From contig NZ_LZTB01000004.1 in assembly GCF_001665685.1 (NCBI RefSeq), positions 1 to 64,000 of the forward strand: a DNA stretch of 64,000 nucleotides, written 5' to 3'. The DNA comes from Mycobacterium sp. 852013-50091_SCH5140682. Lineage in GTDB: Bacteria > Actinomycetota > Actinomycetes > Mycobacteriales > Mycobacteriaceae. The first letter of the stretch is position 1; each line of letters begins with the position of its first letter. The position numbers and the translations under genes are program-made. Positions 49,528-58,497 of this stretch are shown piece by piece. The notes below the pieces were generated by a model. The model did no database searches. It was not told the origin of the DNA and saw nothing but the letters and a program-made list of their open reading frames with translations.

Positions 49528-50637
49528 ATGGAACCCGCGGCTCCCGACGAGTCAGCGCGCGAGCCGGACAAATCCCCCGTCAACCGGCGAGCCGTCATGC
49601 TCGGCATGGCCGCCGTGGCGGGTGTCGCGGCGATCGACGTCGGCGGGTTCGCCTACGCCGGTGGCTGGCTGCGCCCCGACACCCTCACCCCGTCGCAATT
49701 CGCCGATCGGTTCGAACAGATCGCGGGCCGCCATGACGGTTTCCGGCGCAACCATGCGAAGGGCCTCGCCGCCACCGGCACGTTTGCCAGCAGTGGCGCC
49801 GCCACCGAGATCTGCCACGCCGCGGTGTTCACCAAAGGCTCCTTCCCGGTGGTCGCACGCTTTTCACTGTCCGGTGGAGTGCCCGACCAGGCCGACAAAC
49901 CTGCCACCGTGCGTGGCCTGGCAGTCCAATATCAGTTGCCCAACGGCGAGCAGTGGCGCAGCCCGATGATCAACACTCCGGTGTTCGCCGACAGCACCCC
50001 GCAGGGCTTCTACGAACGCATCCTTGCCGCCAAACCCCAGCCGCAGACCGGCAAACCGGACCCTGCCGCCATGTCAGCCTTCCTGGCCCGACATCCCGAA
50101 ACGGTCGCCGCCCAGCGCATCATCGCCCAGCAGCCACCCAGCTCCGGGTTCGCCGACAGCACCTTCTGGGGGCTCAACGCGTTCCGGATGACCAACAGCC
50201 AGGGCGTCACCGTGCCGGTGCGGTGGATGCTGGTACCGCATCAACAGGCCGGCCAACCGGTCGGCGAGGCCGCGAAATCCGACCCCAACTACCTGTTCGA
50301 CGCGCTGATCGGAGCCATGGAACGTGGGCCGCAGGCGTGGACGCTGAAGATTGTGGTCGGAGCGCCACAGGACCCCACGAACGACGCGACCAAACCCTGG
50401 CCGGCAGATCGCCGCACGATTGACGCGGGCACATTGACCATCGAGACAGTCCAGACCGAGGCGCCGGGCAACGCCCGCGACGTCAACTTCGATCCCCTTG
50501 TGCTGCCGCGCGGTATCGCTCCCTCCGACGATCCGTTGCTCCCGGCACGATCGGCGGTATATGCGCGGTCATTTGCTCGGCGTGCGGCAGAACCCAAGCA
50601 GCCCAGCGCGGTCAACGTCGAGGCCGCAGCGCGATGA
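49528..50637 (+). CDS. Catalase-related peroxidase (SrpA-like)
   Basis: A 369-residue heme protein of the catalase family's small 'catalase-related peroxidase' branch. An N-terminal NRRAVMLGMAAVAGVAAIDV segment looks like a Tat signal or anchor. The distal heme site begins 'GFRRNHAKGLAATGTF' (His in NHAKG), and the proximal Tyr is in RSAVYARSFARR. GGGGGG precedes ATG 49528. It is coupled by ATGA to a cytochrome b561 gene, so the pair may reduce peroxides at the outer membrane face using quinol electrons. Preceding 49344-49527 contains no gene; I see no clear promoter motif. Confidence 0.87.
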   Translation: MEPAAPDESAREPDKSPVNRRAVMLGMAAVAGVAAIDVGGFAYAGGWLRPDTLTPSQFADRFEQIAGRHDGFRRNHAKGLAATGTFASSGAATEICHAAVFTKGSFPVVARFSLSGGVPDQADKPATVRGLAVQYQLPNGEQWRSPMINTPVFADSTPQGFYERILAAKPQPQTGKPDPAAMSAFLARHPETVAAQRIIAQQPPSSGFADSTFWGLNAFRMTNSQGVTVPVRWMLVPHQQAGQPVGEAAKSDPNYLFDALIGAMERGPQAWTLKIVVGAPQDPTNDATKPWPADRRTIDAGTLTIETVQTEAPGNARDVNFDPLVLPRGIAPSDDPLLPARSAVYARSFARRAAEPKQPSAVNVEAAAR

Positions 50638-51185
50638 GCACTGACCAGCTCGCCCCCGCCCGCTTCACCGTGGTGTCACGCCTGTTGCACTGGTCGATGG
50701 CCGCCATGGTGATCGCGCAGGTGCTGCTCGGTGTCACGATGGTCGCGTCACTGGCCTATTACCCGCTGCTGTTGGCGATCCACCGCCCGCTGGGCATCGT
50801 GATCCTGGTGTTCGCCGTGGTCCGGCTGGGCAATCGGATGCGGCACCACCCACCGCCGTTCCTGGCCACCATGAGCCGCGCCGAACGCCGCATCGCCACG
50901 TGGTCAGAACGGTTGCTGTATGCGCTGCTGCTCCTGCAACCCGTCGTCGGCTGGGCCATGGTCTCGGCGTCAGGAGCACCCGTCGTCGTCGGCCCGTGGC
51001 GGTTGCCCGCCATCGCACCCCACAACCTGAATCTGTTCGCCGCCTTGCACATTGCCCATGTCGTACTGGCGGCCCTGTTGTTCGTGACGTTCACCGCGCA
51101 TCTGTGCGCGGTGCTGTTCCACACCCTCGTGCTGCGCGACGGATTGCTCGACCGGATGGCGCTGTGGCCGTCGAAAAGCCGATGA
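50634..51185 (+). CDS. Cytochrome b561
   Basis: A 183-residue four-helix membrane cytochrome. Heme-ligand His residues are expected in SRLLHWSMA, LAIHRPLG, and LFAALHIAHVVL; hydrophobic helices match the prokaryotic b561 family. ATG overlaps the catalase-related gene stop. It probably passes electrons from the quinone pool to the exported peroxidase; this pairing is common in proteobacteria and occurs in actinobacteria. The gene ends 15 bases before the stop of the convergent amidase gene. Confidence 0.9.
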   Translation: MSTDQLAPARFTVVSRLLHWSMAAMVIAQVLLGVTMVASLAYYPLLLAIHRPLGIVILVFAVVRLGNRMRHHPPPFLATMSRAERRIATWSERLLYALLLLQPVVGWAMVSASGAPVVVGPWRLPAIAPHNLNLFAALHIAHVVLAALLFVTFTAHLCAVLFHTLVLRDGLLDRMALWPSKSR

Positions 51186-51200
51186 CCAGCCTGCCGAATT

Positions 51201-51995
51201 TCACACCCGTTGCGACAGATAGGCGTTGAGACCTGATGCGACGGCAGCGGCATAATTTGCTCGGCCCTGTTCGCTGACGATGACGGCAGCGTCGTCGCGG
51301 TTCTTCATGTTGCCCAGTTCGATCAGCACCGACGGGAACTCGGCCAGGTTGAGACCGGCAAGGTCCGAACGCCCGTAGAGACCGTCGGTCCCACGGTAGG
51401 TCGACGGGGTGAAGCCCGCCGCGACAAGCTGATCGCGCATCGCCCGGGCGAGTTGCAGGGCCGGCCCGGCCTGGGCCTCGTTGAGCGGTGGCGCGGAGTA
51501 ATTGACGTGGAAGCCGCGGCCGTCGGGCGGCCCGCCGTCGGCGTGAATGCTCACGATTGCGTTGGGCCGCAGGGCGTTTGCCATGGCTGCCCGCTGATCC
51601 ACGCACGGCCCGAGCGCATTGTCGTCGCCGCGCGACAGCGCCGTCCGCACGCCGAGTTGCGAGAGCTCCGCCCTGATCCTGAGCACCACATCCCAATTGA
51701 AGGTGTGCTCGGGATAGCCGGAGTCGGTTGTGGTGCCGGTGGTTTGACACTCTTTGGTACCGCCACGGCCGGTCGGCACCTGTCGGTTGATCGAGCCGTC
51801 ATTGGCCCCGTTGTGACCCGGATCGAGAAACACGATGCTTCCGGCGATGTCCGACGAAGCTGTCGCGACAGGCGCAGTCAGCGCCGCAGTGACCGTGGGA
51901 AGGCCAAGAAGGAGCGGTCCGGCGGCCGCGTACCGCAGCACGTCGCGACGGGTGACGCAGCCGGGTTGCCGACGCGGGCCGCTCGGGTTCTGCAT
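51201..51995 (-). CDS. ami1: N-acetylmuramoyl-L-alanine amidase, Rv3717-like, Tat-exported
   Basis: A 264-residue Amidase_3-family zinc enzyme. The N terminus has a Tat motif (TRRDVLRYAAAGPLLLGLP). Zinc ligands and catalytic residues can be placed at His in FLDPGHNG, Glu in YPEHTFNWD, His in VSIHADGG and Glu in LIELGNMKN. The sequence closely follows Mycobacterium tuberculosis Rv3717 (Ami1), which trims peptidoglycan stem peptides and helps separate daughter cells. Rv3717 lacks a cell-wall-binding domain, as does this protein. Confidence 0.87.
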   Translation of the reverse strand: MQNPSGPRRQPGCVTRRDVLRYAAAGPLLLGLPTVTAALTAPVATASSDIAGSIVFLDPGHNGANDGSINRQVPTGRGGTKECQTTGTTTDSGYPEHTFNWDVVLRIRAELSQLGVRTALSRGDDNALGPCVDQRAAMANALRPNAIVSIHADGGPPDGRGFHVNYSAPPLNEAQAGPALQLARAMRDQLVAAGFTPSTYRGTDGLYGRSDLAGLNLAEFPSVLIELGNMKNRDDAAVIVSEQGRANYAAAVASGLNAYLSQRV

Positions 51996-52119
51996 TCTTG
52001 CACCGTACGGCGGCAGGGATCACCGCGGCAGCAACGGGGCCGAATGCCGGCGTATCGAAACCGTCACGCAGCCATGTGAATCAGCTGTCAAGGCATCGCC
52101 GCACAGCTAACGGACTTGA

Positions 52120-52359
52120 CCTTGCCCCCGGGTCGTCGAGCGCCTGCACCTGCCGTTCCACATGCTGTCGGACCCGGGGTTTTCCCTCGCAGACACCTTG
52201 GGCTTGCCGACCTTCGCCGCACCGGGGCATCCGCGGCTCTACTCGCGGCTGACCTTGGTGGTCGCCGATGGGGTGGTTGAGCACGTCTTCTACCCGATCT
52301 TCCCGCCGAACACCCACGGTCAGCAGGTGCTCGACTGGCTGCGGCAGCATCGCAAGTGA
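52120..52359 (+). pseudogene. C-terminal remnant of a peroxiredoxin-like redoxin
   Basis: The frame from 52120 to 52359 encodes VVERLHLPFHMLSDPGFSLA followed by 'LGLPTFAAPGHPRLYSRLTL' and 'DGVVEHVFYPIFPP', the recognisable C-terminal half of a mycobacterial AhpC/TSA-like redoxin. The upstream half with the active-site Cys is missing; an in-frame stop lies at 52117-52119 and no matching sequence precedes it. An ATG at 52162 could still start a 65-residue peptide. It probably marks a deletion that joined unrelated DNA. Confidence 0.7.
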
Positions 52360-52494
52360 CCTGCATCTCAACCTTACCGTGACCTTAGGAGTCTCTTACT
52401 TTTCTTAATTTCGGTGTAGCGTTGTCGTATCCGGTTGTCATGGCGGCGGAGCGCATCTGTGCTTTGTCACCGCTACCAGCGAAAGGAACCGAAT

Positions 52495-53160
52495 ATGCAC
52501 AGCCAACGGGTCGCTCTGGTCACCGGTGCATCGCGAGGCATCGGCGCCGAAATCGCTCTCCAGCTCGCTGACCCTGACATCCACGTGGTCGTCGGCTACC
52601 GGTCGAACACCGAGCGCGCCGACTACGTCGCGGACGCCATTCGCTGCGCGGGAGGGCACGCCTCGACCTCCGCGGCCGACATCTCCGACGAAACAGCAGT
52701 CGCCGCGATGATCGACGACATCGCGACCCGCTTCGGCCGGCTCGACATGCTGGTGCTCAACGCATCGGGTGGACGGCAATACTGCACCGAACCCGGCTCG
52801 GCCATGCACCTCAACCGCGACGCCCAGCGCCGTCTCGCGCGGCTGGCGCTGCCCCTGATCCCCGTCGGCGGCCGGATCGTCTTCGTCACCAGCCACCAGG
52901 CACATTTCTATCCCTACAAGGCAGTGCCGAAGGGGTACGCGTCCATCGCCGCAGGCAAGCGCGCAGGCGAGACCACCCTGTACGCCATGCGCAAGGAATT
53001 CGACCGACACGGAATCAACTTCACCGTGGTGTCCGGTGAGGTGCTCGCGGACTCAGCGGTCGACTTCGCCGCCGCCGTCGCCGACGCTGCGACCTCGCCC
53101 GGCCACCCCGCCATCGTCTATGTCAGCGGCCCCGAGCACCTGACGCGCCAACCGGCATAA
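52495..53160 (+). CDS. SDR-family protein with atypical Tyr-Lys spacing
   Basis: A 221-residue [11 protein letters not shown] at residues 11-18, NASGG in place of NNAG, and VTSHQAH for the Ser. The place of the YxxxK motif reads YASIAAGKRAGE, with Lys seven residues after Tyr instead of four, and the C terminus is short. It matches a group of mycobacterial SDRs where the spacing is also unusual (recalled, not checked). GAAAGGAACC precedes the ATG. The AT-rich stretch 52385-52435 before it may hold the promoter. It stands alone upstream of the pknK-like gene. Confidence 0.75.
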   Translation: MHSQRVALVTGASRGIGAEIALQLADPDIHVVVGYRSNTERADYVADAIRCAGGHASTSAADISDETAVAAMIDDIATRFGRLDMLVLNASGGRQYCTEPGSAMHLNRDAQRRLARLALPLIPVGGRIVFVTSHQAHFYPYKAVPKGYASIAAGKRAGETTLYAMRKEFDRHGINFTVVSGEVLADSAVDFAAAVADAATSPGHPAIVYVSGPEHLTRQPA

Positions 53161-53260
53161 CCGATCTCTCCGAGTCCGCGCCCGTCGGCAAAGCCGGAGA
53201 TATTCTCTCCTGAGGCGGCTGAGCTGCTGCCACGACGCCATGGGAGTTTCGAGGCGAACG

Positions 53261-56200
53261 ATGGGCCGCAATGACCCGCTGCCGACACAGCGGGATCTGC
53301 CCGCCGGGATTCCGGCGGAGCTCTCGGCGGCCGGTTACGAGGATCCCGAGGAAATCGGCCGCGGCGGGTTCGGCATGGTGTACCGCTGCACCCAGCGCGC
53401 CCTGGGGCGCACCGTCGCAGTGAAGGTCCTGACCACCGATCTGGAACCGGACAATCTCGAACGGTTCATGCGCGAGCAGATCGCGATGGGCAAGCTGTCC
53501 GGCCATCCGAACATCGTCAACATCTTCCAGGTCGGCACCACGGCGAGCGGCCGGCCCTACATCGTCATGCAGTACCACCCGCACGGTTCGCTCAACGCCA
53601 AGATCAGCGACACGGGACCGGTCGGCTGGCAGGAGGCGCTGCACATCGGGGTGAAGATGGCCGGCGCATTGGAGACCGCACACCGCCGCAACACCCTGCA
53701 CCGCGATGTCAAACCGGCAAACATCCTGCTCACCGAGTACGGCGACCCTCAGCTGACCGATTTCGGCATTGCCCGCATCATCGGCGGATTCGAGACCGCC
53801 GACGGTGCCATCACGGGCTCCCCCGCGTACACGGCGCCCGAAGTGTTGCTCGGGCAGCCACCGGGCGTCACCTCTGACATCTACAGCCTGGCGTCCACCC
53901 TGTTCAGCGCAGCAACGGGTCACGCGGTGTTCGAGCGCCGTGACGGCGAGCAGCTGGTGGCCCAGTTCCTGCGGATCACCAAACAACCGATGCCGAACCT
54001 CCGGGATTCTGAGCTACCCGCCGACATGTGCACGATCATCGAACGGGCGATGTCGCGCAACACCAAGGACCGGCCGGCGAGTGCAGCGGCGTTCGGGGAG
54101 CAGCTGCGCGACCTGCAGCGCCGCCACGGTCTTCCGGTCGACGACATGGCCGTGCCGGTCCCGGCACCGGAGAATCGGTTCGAGCCGTCAGCGTCTCCGC
54201 GTACGCCGTTCAGCGGGCATCGGGTACGCACCTTGACCCCGCCCGCCCCGGCCACCCGGTTCAGGCTCCCGATGTCGACGAAGGCGCTCGTCGAACGGGC
54301 CCGCCTGATCGACGTTTTGCGCGCCCAACGAGACAAGAAGCTCACGGTGATCCACGGGCCGACCGGTTTCGGAAAGAGCACGCTGGCCGCTCAATGGGCG
54401 CGGCTGCTCGAATCCGAAGGGGCCGCGGTGGCATGGCTGACCGTCGACCATGATGACAACAACGTGGTCTGGTTCCTGTCCCATCTCATCGAGGCCATCC
54501 GCGCGGTGACGCCCGCGCTGGCCGCCGATCTCGGTGAGGTCCTCGAAGAACACGGAGACGAGGCCGAACGCTATGTGCTGACATCTCTGATCAACGAGAT
54601 CCACCAAAGCGGCACCCGCATGACCCTGGTCATCGACGACTGGCAGCGGGTCACCGATCCCGCGACCATCGGCGCGCTGCGCTACCTGCTCGACAACGTC
54701 GCCTCCGGCATGACCGTCGTGATCACCAGCCGCAGCCAGAGCGGTGTGCCGATGAGCCGGATGAGGATGCAGGACGAACTCGTCGAAATCGACGCCACCG
54801 CACTGCGTTTCGATGTTTCCGAATCCGAGAATCTGCTGGTGCAACTCGGCGGCCTCGACCTCGACCCGATCGATGTCGAGGAGCTCACCGCCAAGACCGA
54901 CGGATGGGTGGCGGCCCTGCAGCTGGCCTCGCTGTCGCTGCGTGACCGCGACGACCCCGTCGAGCTCATCGGAACGATGACCGGCCGGCATCACATGATC
55001 AGTGAGTTTCTCGCCGAGAACGTGCTCGACACCCTGGAACCGTCCATTCTCGACTTCCTGCTGGCCACCTCGATCACCGAACGCATCTGCGGGGACCTGG
55101 CATCCGCATTGACCGGTGTGCCCGACGGGCTCGCGATACTCGAACAGATCGAGGAACGCGATCTGTTCCTCCGCCGGATCGACGACCAGTGGTTCCGCTA
55201 CCACCAACTGTTCCTGGACTTTCTGCAGCACCGGCTCAGTCGCGACCCGCAGCGGGTGGCGCGGCTGCACCGGGCGGCCTCGGAATGGTTCGCCGAGCAC
55301 CTGTTGATCAGCGAGGCGGTCGACCATGCGCTGGCCGCCGGCGACGAGCAACGTGCCGTCACCCTCGTCGAGCAGGACGGGCTCTCGTTCGTCGCCAACT
55401 CCCAGATGGCCACCCTGATCGGACTGGCGGGCAAGCTGCCCGCCGCCGCCGTGCAATCGCACCCACGCCTGCAGCTGGCCCTGGCGTGGGCCAACATCGT
55501 GCTACACCGGATTCCGACCGCCGAACAGGCTCTGGCACTGGTCGATACGACGCTGCAAGACTCCGGACTGACCGCCGAGGAGGTCGCCGACGTACAAGCC
55601 GACGCCGGTGTGGTGCGCGGTGTGGTGGATCTGCGCGCCGACCGACTCGCCGGTATCGACGAGCACATCGCAGCGGCGATTCGACGACGAGACCGCCTGC
55701 GCCCGTTCAGCGTCGCGTCGGCGGCCAACGTGGCGACCTTCGCCGCCGCGTACCGCTACGACCTCGACGAGGTCAATCGGATCCAGGACTGGGCGGCGCC
55801 GTTCTACGCGCGCAGCGGCGACGCGTTCACCATCGTCAACGGCCTGTGCTTCACGGGGATGGCGCATCACCTGATGCTCGACAACACCGCGGCCGAAGCC
55901 TTATTCCGCAAAGCGCTGCGAATTGCCAAGCGGTCGGGCGGCATCCATTCCTACACCGCCCGGCTGGCCAGCTCGCTGCTCGGCGAATTGGTTTATGAGC
56001 GAGGCGATCTCGATGAGGCGACGCGCCTGCTTGACGAGAGCTACAAGCTCGGGCCGGAGGGCGGTTCCGTCGACTTCAAGATCTCCCGGTACGTGATCAA
56101 CGCCAGGATCAAAGCCTTGCAAGGTGACCGGTTGGCAGCCGCGCAGCGACTCGACGAGGCCACCCGCGTCGCACGTGCGCTGTCGCTGAATCGGCTGCGC

Positions 56201-56716
56201 GCGCTGGCCGAGCATGAGCGCATCAGGCTCGGTCTGCCTCCGCATCCGGAATTCGGCCCCATGCCGGTGACGTCCTACGACGCCCGCCGGCAACCCGTCG
56301 ACGCGATGGACGAGATCGCCGTGCAATTCGAAGAGGCTTCGGCGATCCGGACGCTCATCGCCGGCGCCGATCCGGCACAGCGGGAACTTGCGTGCCGCTG
56401 GGCACGCGAATGGGTGGACAGGCTGGCTCCGCTGAACAGACCGCAGGCGATGCTGCGGGCCCGGCGCCTGCTGGGTGCCTGCTTGGCCGCCGATGGACGA
56501 ACGGCCGACGCCAAGGCCATGGTCGTCATGGTGGCAGCACAGTGCGCGCAGCTACGGATGCTGCGCTACCTCGTCGACGGCGGCCCGCACGTGGTCGCCA
56601 CCCTGGCGGCGCTGCGTTCGGATCAGCAGGCGGGTCAATGGAATCCGGCGTGGCCCGAGGTGCCCGCCGATTTCCTGGATCAGGCTCTCAACGCCGCTGC
56701 ACCACAACGGGTCTGA
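53261..56716 (+). CDS. pknK: PknK-like Ser/Thr kinase fused to MalT-type ATPase/TPR regulator
   Basis: A 1151-residue signalling protein. The N-terminal kinase (about 25-290) has GRGGFGMVY, VAVKVL with the ATP Lys, HRDVKPANILL and DFGIAR, then SPAYTAPEVLLG. After a Pro-rich linker comes a STAND/MalT-type ATPase (Walker A HGPTGFGKST, Walker B TLVIDDWQR) and a long helical repeat region. Sequence follows M. tuberculosis PknK (1110 residues) closely, which couples kinase activity to regulation of translation and mymA genes through VirS. Here virS and mymA are not adjacent. ATG 53261 has GAGGCGA before it; ATG 53240 does not. No C-terminal LuxR HTH is evident. Confidence 0.9.
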   Translation: MGRNDPLPTQRDLPAGIPAELSAAGYEDPEEIGRGGFGMVYRCTQRALGRTVAVKVLTTDLEPDNLERFMREQIAMGKLSGHPNIVNIFQVGTTASGRPYIVMQYHPHGSLNAKISDTGPVGWQEALHIGVKMAGALETAHRRNTLHRDVKPANILLTEYGDPQLTDFGIARIIGGFETADGAITGSPAYTAPEVLLGQPPGVTSDIYSLASTLFSAATGHAVFERRDGEQLVAQFLRITKQPMPNLRDSELPADMCTIIERAMSRNTKDRPASAAAFGEQLRDLQRRHGLPVDDMAVPVPAPENRFEPSASPRTPFSGHRVRTLTPPAPATRFRLPMSTKALVERARLIDVLRAQRDKKLTVIHGPTGFGKSTLAAQWARLLESEGAAVAWLTVDHDDNNVVWFLSHLIEAIRAVTPALAADLGEVLEEHGDEAERYVLTSLINEIHQSGTRMTLVIDDWQRVTDPATIGALRYLLDNVASGMTVVITSRSQSGVPMSRMRMQDELVEIDATALRFDVSESENLLVQLGGLDLDPIDVEELTAKTDGWVAALQLASLSLRDRDDPVELIGTMTGRHHMISEFLAENVLDTLEPSILDFLLATSITERICGDLASALTGVPDGLAILEQIEERDLFLRRIDDQWFRYHQLFLDFLQHRLSRDPQRVARLHRAASEWFAEHLLISEAVDHALAAGDEQRAVTLVEQDGLSFVANSQMATLIGLAGKLPAAAVQSHPRLQLALAWANIVLHRIPTAEQALALVDTTLQDSGLTAEEVADVQADAGVVRGVVDLRADRLAGIDEHIAAAIRRRDRLRPFSVASAANVATFAAAYRYDLDEVNRIQDWAAPFYARSGDAFTIVNGLCFTGMAHHLMLDNTAAEALFRKALRIAKRSGGIHSYTARLASSLLGELVYERGDLDEATRLLDESYKLGPEGGSVDFKISRYVINARIKALQGDRLAAAQRLDEATRVARALSLNRLRALAEHERIRLGLPPHPEFGPMPVTSYDARRQPVDAMDEIAVQFEEASAIRTLIAGADPAQRELACRWAREWVDRLAPLNRPQAMLRARRLLGACLAADGRTADAKAMVVMVAAQCAQLRMLRYLVDGGPHVVATLAALRSDQQAGQWNPAWPEVPADFLDQALNAAAPQRV

Positions 56717-56733
56717 CACGGGAACCAAAGGGG

Positions 56734-56756
56734 GGTTTGCCAGACCCCGGCAAACC
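56734..56756 (+). terminator. Hairpin after pknK
   Basis: GGTTTGCC and GGCAAACC form a perfect 8-bp stem with a 7-base loop, 18 bases after the pknK stop. No U tract follows, as is usual in mycobacteria. Likely terminator or transcript-stabilising hairpin. Confidence 0.6.
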
Positions 56757-56823
56757 AGGCCCTGGCAGCCGGCGGCGCGGTCCGATTGTATGAACTCAGG
56801 ACGCACCGAAAGGAACTCACGAC

Positions 56824-57762
56824 ATGAGCACTGACCTCACCGTCGAAACCGTCGAAATCAAGGCATTGGCCTGGAACATCGCTGCCGATATCTACTTCCC
56901 GCCGGGGTTCGACGAATCCGGCACGTACCCGGCGATCGTCAGTGCCCACCCGGTCGGCTCCTGTAAGGAGCAGACCTCGGGCAATGTCTACGGCACCGCG
57001 CTGGCCAGGGAGGGCTTCGTCGTGATCGCCTTCGACGCGAGCTTCCAGGGCGCCAGCGGCGGCGAGCCTCGGTTCATCGAGGACCCCACGCTGCGGGTAC
57101 AGGACTTCAGCTATGTGATCGACCACCTCGTAACGCTGCCCTACATCGACGAAGACCGCATCGGCGTACTGGGGATCTGCGGCGGTGGTGGCTACGCCGT
57201 CAACGCGACCATGACCGAACGACGCATCAAGGCCCTCGGTACCATCACGGGCGCGAACTACGGCCGGCTGATGCTCGAATCGTTCACCGGCTACGACCCG
57301 ATTGCCGCTCTGGAAGCAATGGCCAAGCAGCGCACCGCCGAAGCACGCGGCGCCGAGTTGCGGGTGGACGATCTGCTGCCCTCATCACCGGAGGAGGCCA
57401 CCAACCTCGGCGTGACCGAGATCGACGTGTACGAGGCCACCGAGTACTACCGCTCCCCGCGTGGGCAAAAACCGCACGGCCTCAACCGTTCGCTGTTCTC
57501 ACACCAGGCCACGGCCGTGGGATGGGATGCCTTCCACCGCGCCGAAGTGCTGCTCACCCAGCCGATGATGGTCGTCGTCGGAGACAAACCCGGCGCGTTC
57601 GGCGCCTACCGCGACGGGTTCGAGATCATCCGCCGCGCGGCCTCCACCGATAAGGAACTCGTCGTCGTCGAGGGCTTCTCGCATTACGACCTCTACGACA
57701 AGCCCGAACCCGTCGGGCAGGCGCTGGCCAAGCTCATCCCGTTTTACAAGAAGCACCTCTGA
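56824..57762 (+). CDS. Alpha/beta hydrolase with Cys nucleophile (YcjY/dienelactone hydrolase-like)
   Basis: A 312-residue alpha/beta hydrolase. The nucleophile elbow is GICGGGGYA, with Cys as in dienelactone hydrolase and E. coli YcjY; 'VSAHPVGSCKEQTSGNVYGT' forms the oxyanion region, the acidic residue is in VVVGDKPGAFGAYRDGF and His is in EGFSHYDLYDKP. GAAAGGAACTC precedes the ATG. The substrate may be a lactone or ester. Its 3' end overlaps the converging gamma-glutamyl hydrolase gene by 19 bases. Confidence 0.82.
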   Translation: MSTDLTVETVEIKALAWNIAADIYFPPGFDESGTYPAIVSAHPVGSCKEQTSGNVYGTALAREGFVVIAFDASFQGASGGEPRFIEDPTLRVQDFSYVIDHLVTLPYIDEDRIGVLGICGGGGYAVNATMTERRIKALGTITGANYGRLMLESFTGYDPIAALEAMAKQRTAEARGAELRVDDLLPSSPEEATNLGVTEIDVYEATEYYRSPRGQKPHGLNRSLFSHQATAVGWDAFHRAEVLLTQPMMVVVGDKPGAFGAYRDGFEIIRRAASTDKELVVVEGFSHYDLYDKPEPVGQALAKLIPFYKKHL

Positions 57763-58469
57763 GTCGCAGACCCGACAAAGCCCTCCAGCAGCCTTCGCGA
57801 GGACTTGTTGTCCGGCCAGTCGATCTCTGGGTGCCACTGGATGGCCGAAAGAGGCTGCGCTGTCGCCTCATACGCTTCGATGAGCCCGTCATCGGCGAAC
57901 GCCGTGGCAACGAGGCCCGGCGCCAAGGTGCGGATGCCCTGGTGATGCTGGCTGTTGACAGCGAATCGCCCGCTCTCCCCCAGCCATCCGGCCAGGCGGC
58001 TGCCCGCTTCGACATCCACATTGTGGGCCGTGGTTGCCAGCTCTTCCTCGGTCCGTCGATGGCTCACGTCAGACGGCCTGTCGCGCGGCAGATCGACGTA
58101 TAACGTGCCGCCCCGCGCGGCGTTGACCAGTTGCGCACCGCGGCAGATGGCAAGCGTGGGAACACCGGAACGACAGGCATATTCGACCGCGGCAATCTCG
58201 TTGTCGTCGCGAATGGGATTGATCGGTCCCACCTTCGGATCGTGTGGATCCGCTCCGTACAGGGCCGGATCGACATCGACGCCACCGCTGACCAGAAGTC
58301 CGTCGACATGCTCGAGCAATGGCGCAACGTTCAGCGGGGCAGTGCCACAGTCCACCGCGAACGCAATCGCACCGCATTCCTGCAACCCGTCGAACATCCG
58401 TTGCCAAAACACCATGCCGGCCAGCTCTCGACTGCTGAGAGTCACCGCGATGACTGGTTTGACCATCAC
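57744..58469 (-). CDS. Gamma-glutamyl-gamma-aminobutyrate hydrolase-like (PuuD family)
   Basis: A 241-residue class I glutamine-amidotransferase-fold hydrolase. Nucleophile Cys is in LAICRGAQLVNAA, with His and Glu in IQWHPEID; 'LLVSGGVDVDPALYGADPHD' is the PuuD-type loop. It cleaves gamma-glutamyl amides. Two glutamine-synthetase-like ligases in the same operon could form such amides, so the pair recalls PuuA/PuuD of putrescine breakdown and AtdA1/AtdA2 of aniline breakdown. Two adjacent ATG codons exist at the start. Last gene of the minus-strand unit within this window. Confidence 0.87.
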   Translation of the reverse strand: MMVKPVIAVTLSSRELAGMVFWQRMFDGLQECGAIAFAVDCGTAPLNVAPLLEHVDGLLVSGGVDVDPALYGADPHDPKVGPINPIRDDNEIAAVEYACRSGVPTLAICRGAQLVNAARGGTLYVDLPRDRPSDVSHRRTEEELATTAHNVDVEAGSRLAGWLGESGRFAVNSQHHQGIRTLAPGLVATAFADDGLIEAYEATAQPLSAIQWHPEIDWPDNKSSRRLLEGFVGSATQRCFL

Positions 58470-58497
58470 ATGCCTTCCGGGAACAGTCTGAGGCGAT

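Noticed and set aside
54188..55462. 424-codon open frame on the minus strand
   Set aside because: Antisense of the PknK-like gene, which has full-length homology; the shadow has no recognisable motif.
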